Shown here in pieces: positions 57,966 to 64,000 of a stretch of DNA of 64,000 nucleotides. Numbering within the stretch: the first letter of the stretch is position 1; each line of letters opens with the position of its first letter. Source of the stretch: Lunularia cruciata (taxonomy: Eukaryota; Streptophyta; Marchantiopsida; Lunulariales; Lunulariaceae); the NCBI GenBank assembly GCA_948567375.1, contig OX419761.1, forward strand, positions 49,142,243 through 49,206,242. The letters are read 5' to 3'. The notes under the pieces are model-generated. The model saw only the letters and a list, made by a program, of their open reading frames with translations. It made no database searches and was not told the origin of the DNA. Made by a program: the position numbers and the translations under genes.

Positions 57966-59902
57966 GTGGCTAAAAATTTGGTTGATTCTGGAAATTTAGA
58001 GAATTGCATGTCTATGCAAGTAGCAAAGGAATTGGGTATTCCTATCAAGCCAATGATCGGAAGTAGTTTGATGATGGCGGATGGTAAAAAGGGTTCTGCA
58101 TTCCGCACCTTGCATCCGGTTACCTTCAAGATTGGGAAAGAGTATTTGGAGTGTATGAGGTTTGTGGCATTTCTACACTATGATATCATTTTGGGTCTAC
58201 CTTGGCTTGAACGTCATAAGGTTCAATTTGATTGGATCCGACGCCAAATTCAAGTACAATACCAAGATAGGAATTTCCGATTAGGTTGTCTGGCACCTCT
58301 GAGGAAGACACCTAAGAATAGTCAATCCCAAAATGGGAATTTTGTCAAGAAGGTAGCCATAGAGCAAACCTTGAAGGGAGTGGAGTCCCAAGATGGGAAG
58401 TTTGCTAAGAAGGCAACCATGGAGCAAGCATGGAAGAGAGATGAGTTCCTAGAAGGGAAGTTGGTTAGTAAAGCAGCCATAGAGCAAGCTTTGGAGGAAG
58501 ATAAGTCTATATTTGCGGTGTGGATCAAGCCAATTGCACAAGAACAATCAGAGGAGAGTCAAGAGCCTCATCAAGCAATGGTTAATTGGATAGTTCAGGA
58601 GTTTGTAGACGTGTTCTTGGATTATCTGCCAAAGAGATTACCCTCCAATCGAGGTATGCCCTTCAAGATTGAGTTATTGCCAAGGAGTACTCTAGTGAGT
58701 AGAAAAATCTATCGGTTCTCACCAAAGGAGTTGGAGGAGTTGCAAACAACACTTTATAGAGTTGTTGGAGAAGGACTTCATACAACATAATACCTCTCAG
58801 TGAGGAGCACCGGTACTATTTGTTCCAAAGAAAGATGGAGGACTTTGTTTTTGTATAGATTACCGTGAGCTCATTAAGCAAACCGTGAAGAATGCATATC
58901 TCTTGCCTTGGATCAATGTCTTGCTTGATCAACTAAGTGGAGCATGTTACTTTTCCAAGTTGGATCTTTGTAGTGGCTATTGGCAAATTCTTATTGATAG
59001 AGAGGATGTACAAAAGATTGCCTTTTGTACAAGGTATGGGCATTTTGAGTAGAGAGTTCCACCTATCGGACTCACTAATGCTCTAGTAGTCTTCATGGAT
59101 CAGATGCATCTGATGTTGGATGGATTATTGGATCAATTTGTGGTGGTGTTCTTGGATGATATCTTAATTTATAGTAAGACAGAAACAAAACACGTGAATC
59201 ATGTGGGAGAAGTATTAAGACGACTACAACAATGGAAATTTTACTGCAAGAAGTCAAAGTGTACCTTTTGGCAAAAAGAGGTTACCTTCTTGGGTCATAA
59301 GATCTAATCAGAGAGGATCAAGATGGAAGAAGAGAAAATCAAGGCCATTACTAATTGGCCTACCCCAGAGGATGCTACAGAAGTATGGGCATTCAATGGA
59401 TTGGCCAATTTTCACCGACGGTTCATCCATTATTATGCTCATGTGGCTGCACCATTGACTGACCTCTTGGGAAGGAACTTGAGCTTCTTGTGGACCACCA
59501 AGCATGAAGAAGCATTCCAGAAGTTAAAGCATATGGTGTCTTCAAGACCATTCTTCAACCATATGATCTTCAACTACCCTATGTGGTTAATTTTGATGCT
59601 TCTAACTTTGCAATTGGAGCCGTGCTACAACAGCAATTCCCAAATGGACTCCATCCCATTGCCTTTGTGTCTCACCTACTCAATACGGCTGAACAAAACT
59701 ACTCTGCTTGAGATAGAGAACAACTTGCAATGGTATATGCCACCAAGGTATGGAGGCATTACCTCTTGGGGAAACAAGTGATCATGCAAATTGATCATAA
59801 ACCATTGTTGCAGACCTTACACTTGGAACACATGAAGAGTCGACATCATCAATAGGAGGAACAACTCCAATTGTTTGACATAAAACTTGAGTACAAACCA
59901 GA
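57966..59902 (+). mobile_element. plus-strand Ty3/Gypsy fragment: protease, RT, part of RNase H
   Basis: It starts abruptly inside protease (NLVDSGNLENCMSMQ). An 824-base open frame (57966-58790) covers protease and the linker; reverse transcriptase follows with a shift at about 58755 and stops near 58801 and 59049. [11 protein letters not shown] is kept at about 59150, and RNase H begins near 59590 with frameshifts. At 59902, inside RNase H (LEYKPD), it is cut by the LTR of the next element. Probably continues beyond the window. Confidence 0.85.
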
Positions 59903-60325
59903 TGTAAAAGACCAAAACCGAGGAGAGAAATAGGAGAATGGAAGCTCACATTGGGACACTTGAATGAGGGAAAACTCCGAATGCCTAGCATGAGCTTCGG
60001 CCTTGGTATTTATAGGTAGCATACAAGACCCTTGAAGCTTCTCAAGAAGTTTCCTTGAGCCGCTTTCTTGGAGTGCAAGCCAAGTTAACTAGGAAGCTTC
60101 TCAAGAAGCTTCCTTCTAGAAGACGCCTACTTGGCATGCAAGCTAAGCTAGTTAGAAGCTTCTAGAAGCTTCCTTCTAGAAGCTACCTGCTTAGGGCGCA
60201 AGTTAACTAGTTGGGAAGCTTCCTAAGAAGCTTCTTAGATGCTTCTAGAATATTCTAGGCTATTTTGTCTTATTCTCTACTTCGTAAGCCCAACTAACTT
60301 CGTCACTAAACTCCATATTGTTACA
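59903..60325 (-). repeat. 3' LTR (423 bp)
   Basis: Exactly the length of the LTRs at 47361 and 52581, in reverse orientation, from TGTAACAATATGG at 60325 to GGTCTTTTACA at 59903. The four-module GAAGCTTCTAGAAGCTTC array is conserved near 60155-60180. Confidence 0.95.
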
Positions 60326-60349
60326 TATTCTCCCGCCGCTAGTTGGTGA

Positions 60350-63300
60350 CGTCCTCGTCGCCAGTGAAGCTTCGAATTCCTTGATGGCCATCTGTGCATT
60401 CTAGAGGTGAGAAAGAGGTTCCCATGTAGCATCATGAAGGGGATACCCTTTCCAAAGGACCTTGTACTCCGTATGTTGGTGACGGCCTCGTTGAATATGG
60501 TGACGTGCAAGGATACGATCAACTTCGTACTCCTCATGATCATTGATAGGGACAGGAAGAGGAGGAGGTTGGACTCGAGAGGAAAAGGAAGAAGGGTAAG
60601 GAACAAAGGGTTTCAACTTGGAAATATGAAAGACAGGATGGATACGCATGTGACAAGGTAAGGCAAGACGATAAGCAACAGGAGAAATAATGTGGGTGAT
60701 ATCAAAGGGTCCTATCCAATTAGGAGCAAGTTTACAAACTTGAGTATCAAGTGGGAGAGGGAGGTAACTAGAGGATAGCATGACTTTATCACCAACTTCA
60801 AAGGTGAGATCACGACAATGAGGGTCTGCATATTGTTTTTGGCAATTCTGAGCAACAAGGAGGTGAGATTTGGCTTGTTGGAGAGATTGGGATATAGTGG
60901 TCAAGAATGTAGAAGTATGAGGAACCTGAGAGGAAGGGGGAGCAAGAAGAGAATCTGGAACAAGCGGATCTTGGCCAAAATTGAGAAAGAAGGGAGAAAA
61001 TCCAGTGCTTGCCTGTTTGGAATTGTTGTAGGCAAATTCTGCAGCTGCAAGACATTCATCCCAGTTGGTATGGTGGACATTGACAAAGGCCCGCAACATA
61101 TCCTCCAATGTACGATTGGCGCGTTCGGTTTGTCCATCAGTTTGAGGATGATAGGCCGTGGACAAAGCAAGCTTGGTGCCGAGTATCTAGAAGAGTGCTT
61201 GCCAAAACTTCCCGGTAAATCGAGGATCACGGTCGGAGATGAGTACACGTGGCATCCCATGATGCTTGAAGACATTGTCGAAGTAGATTTGCACTAAGGT
61301 TGGAGCATCCACGGTATCACAGGTTGGTGCCAAGTGGATTTGCTTACTAAGCTTATCCACAAACACCACAATTGCGGTGTGTCCTTGTTTTGTCTTTGGC
61401 AAGGATGTGATGAGATCCAAGCTCACATGCTCTCAACGAGCGGATGGAATGGCAAGTGGTTGAAGGAGTCCACTCGGCTTCTGGTTGCTGGCCTTGTTCC
61501 GTTGGCAACTCTCACATGATCGGACAAAGTCTCGAACATCTCGTGTTATGTTGGGCCACCACCATTGGCGTTGGAGGGTGCCCAAGGTCTTGTCCACTCC
61601 CATGTGACCAGCTATTGGTAAATCATGGGCTTCTTGAAGGCGCACAAGTCAAAGATCACCTTTGGTTGGAACATAGATCTGGTCTGCATGGAATAAAAGG
61701 CCTTCCTTGAAGGAGAAGGTGTTGTACTCCTTGTTGTGTGCTGTTAGACGACCGTGTACCATTTGGAAGAAGGGATCTTGCTGTAGGGCTAACCGAAACT
61801 CGTTATGAATCTTGGGATCAATTGACACCGTCGTAATTGCTGCCGCGATGAGAGGAAGAGACTTCAAATCAGGTCGTTGTGATAGAGCATCAGGGATGAC
61901 ATGGAACCGACCTGGTTTGTACTCAAGTTTGATGTCAAACAATTGGAGTTGCTCTTCCCATCGATGATGTCGACTCTTCATGTGCTCTAAGTGTAAGGTC
62001 TGCAACAATGGCTTGTGATCAGTTCGCATGATCACTTGTTTCCCAAGAGATAATGCCTCCATACCTTGGTGGCATATACCATTGCAAGTTGTTCCCGATC
62101 TCGAGCAGAGTAATTTCTTTCAGCTGTATTTAGTCCGCGAGACACAAAGGCAATAGGATGTAGTCCATCAGGAAATTCTTGTTGCAACACAGCTCCCAAT
62201 TGCAAAGTTAGAAGCATCAAAATCAACCACACAAGGTAGTTGAGGATCATATGGTTGAAGAATGGGTCTTGAAGACACCATATGCTTTAACTTTTGGAAT
62301 TCTTCTTCATGCTTGGTGGTCCATTGGAAGCTCGAGTTCTTTCCCAAGAGGTCAGTCAATGGTGCAGCCACGTGAGCATAATAGTGGATGAACCGTCGGT
62401 AAAAACTGGCCAATCCGTTGAACGCTCGTACTTCGGTAGCATCCTTTGGAGTAGGCCAATCAGTAATGGCCTTGATCTTCTCTTCTTCCATCTTGATCCC
62501 CTCTGATGAGATCTTATGACCCAAGAAGGTAACCTCCTTTTGCCAAAAAGCACACTTTGACTTCTTGCAGTAAAATTTCCACTGTCGTAGTCGTCTTGGG
62601 ACTTCTCGCACATGATTCATGTGTTCTGCCTCTGTCCTACTATAGATTAAGACATCATCTAAGAACACTACCATATACTGATCCACAAGCCCCTCCAACA
62701 CCCAATGCATCTGATCCATGAAGACTGCTGGAGCATTAGTGAGTCCGAAAGGTAGAACTCTCCACTCAAAATGTCCATACCTTGTACGAAAGGCAGTCTT
62801 TTTCACGTCCTCTCCTTCAATAGGAATTTGCCAATAGCCGCTACGAAGATCTAGCTTGGAAAAGTATCGTGCTCCACTTAATTGATCAAGCAAGTCATCG
62901 ATCCGAGGCAAGGGATATGCATTCTTCACGGTTTGCTTATTGAGCCCACGGTAATCAATACAGAAACGAAGTCCTCCATCCTTCTTTGGAACAAATAGTA
63001 CCGGTGCTCCCCAAGGAGAGGTACTATGTTGTATGAAATCCTTCTCCAACAACTCTGTAAGTGTTGTTCGCAACTCCTCCAACTCCTTTGGTGAGAGCCG
63101 ATAGATTGGTCTACTCACTGGAGTACTCCTTGGCAATAACTTGATCTTGAAGGGCATACCTCGATCAGAGGGTAATACCTTTGGCAGATCATCCGGAAAC
63201 ACGTCTGCAAACTCTTGAACTATCCGATCAACCGTCGCTTGATGCGGCACTTGGCCCTCCTCAGATTGTTCTTGTGCAATCGGCTTGATCCACATTGCGA

Positions 63301-63951
63301 ATACAGACTTATCTTCCTCCAAAGCTTGCTCTATGGCTGCTTCATTAACAAACTTCCCTTCTAGGGACTCATCTCTCTTCCGAGCTTGCTCCATGGTTGC
63401 CTTCCTGGCAAACTTCCCATCTTGGGACTCATCTCCCTTCCAGATTTGCTCTATGGCTACCTTCTCGACAAACTTCCCATCTTGGGACTGACTATTCTTA
63501 GGTGTCTTACTCAGAGGTGCCAGACAACCTAATCGGAAATTCCTACCTTGGTGTTGTACTTGAATTTGGTGTCGGGTCCAATCAAATTGAACCTTATGAC
63601 ATTCAAGCCAAGGTAGACCCAAAATGATATCATAGTGTAGAGGTGCCACTACAAACCTCATACACTCCAAATACTCCTTCCCAATCTTGAAGGTAACAGG
63701 ATGCAAGGTGCGGAATGCAGAACCCTTTCTACCATCCGCCATCATCAAACTACTTCCAATCACTGGCTTGATAGGAATACCCAATTCCTTTGCTACTTGC
63801 ATAGACATGCAATTCTCTGAACTTCCAGAATCAACCAAAATTCTACAACCTCGATTAGATATCATACCTTGCAAGTGAAGCAAACTTGCATAGGTCGAGC
63901 CTTCAATCCCATTGGAACTAATCAAGCTCCCAGTAGGCGGCTCGAAATCTC
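60350..63951 (-). pseudogene. pol: pol polyprotein with stops and a shifted RNase H segment
   Basis: Protease, linker and reverse transcriptase are open for 585 codons (62168-63925), including DSG and FLDD. Around 62198 one extra G shifts the frame; about 150 bases on (near 62043) a missing G shifts it back, so roughly 50 codons of RNase H are read out of frame. Further stops: TGA at 61651-61649, TGA at 61435-61433, TAG at 61189-61187 and TAG at 60403-60401. Integrase keeps ISDRDPRF and TDGQTERANRT; the chromodomain lies near 60410-60530. Compared with the 47361 copy, the protease stop at 49371 is absent here (CGA). Confidence 0.9.
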
Positions 63952-64000
63952 CTATTGGGATTCCTCGTTTCCCTGATCATTCCGCTCCACAACCTCCACT

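Larger units (their letters stand above)
59903..64000 (-). mobile_element. young Ty3/Gypsy copy, minus strand, runs off the window end
   Basis: It has the 3' LTR at 59903-60325 and pol from about 63950 down to 60350. At the window edge it shows the end of gag ([14 protein letters not shown] on the minus strand, 63960-64000). It is very similar to the 47361-53003 copy throughout. Gag and the 5' LTR lie beyond 64000. The element interrupts RNase H of the fragment before it, so it is the most recent insertion in this part. Confidence 0.93.

Noticed and set aside
1-64000. CRISPR array, operons or other prokaryotic systems
   Set aside because: No regularly spaced short repeats with unique spacers. 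Genes are split by GT-AG introns, so the DNA is eukaryotic.

Overview
The window is nuclear DNA of a plant, probably a land plant. It has two intact housekeeping genes with many short GT-AG introns, a piece of plant-type mitochondrial small-subunit rRNA inside an intron, and many chromodomain Ty3/Gypsy LTR retrotransposons whose primer site matches plant initiator tRNA-Met. The species cannot be named from the sequence. The short introns and the R2-like LINE remnant would fit a seed-free plant, but that is inference.

Layout: 1-3.8 kb holds the 3' part of an unrecognised, charged, probably coiled-coil gene, with a 12-base micro-exon and a CpG-rich island in one intron. 4-8 kb is AT-rich, with one solo LTR and a long (AT)n tract. 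8.1-24.9 kb is a complete 37-exon gene for UDP-glucose:glycoprotein glucosyltransferase (UGGT), the folding sensor of the ER calnexin cycle; all 37 exons join in phase to give 1644 residues. Its intron 11 carries a mitochondrial DNA insertion (NUMT). 27.1-29.1 kb is a decayed LINE with an R2-like C-terminus. 31.8-35.2 kb is a complete nine-exon QTRT2 gene (416 residues), the accessory subunit of queuine tRNA-ribosyltransferase. 36.2-36.5 kb may hold the first exons of an unknown minus-strand gene. 36.5-43.2 kb is AT-rich intergenic DNA with tandem repeats and several near-perfect foldbacks.

From 43.2 kb to the end the window is a nested pile of one Ty3/Gypsy chromovirus family in both orientations: a decayed minus copy (43.2-46.9 kb), an isolated LTR (46.9-47.4 kb), a nearly complete plus copy with both LTRs (47.4-53.0 kb), an old plus copy (53.4-55.8 kb), a deleted minus copy (55.8-58.0 kb) fused head-to-head to a plus fragment (58.0-59.9 kb), and a young minus copy (59.9-64.0 kb, running off the window). 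The LTRs are packed with GAAnnTTC palindromes resembling heat-shock elements upstream of a TATA box, which makes a heat-responsive retrotransposon the most interesting hypothesis here. The younger copies are broken mainly by C-to-T type stop codons, as expected from deamination of methylated cytosine.

UGGT and QTRT2 have no evident functional link; they are gene islands in repeat-rich DNA.
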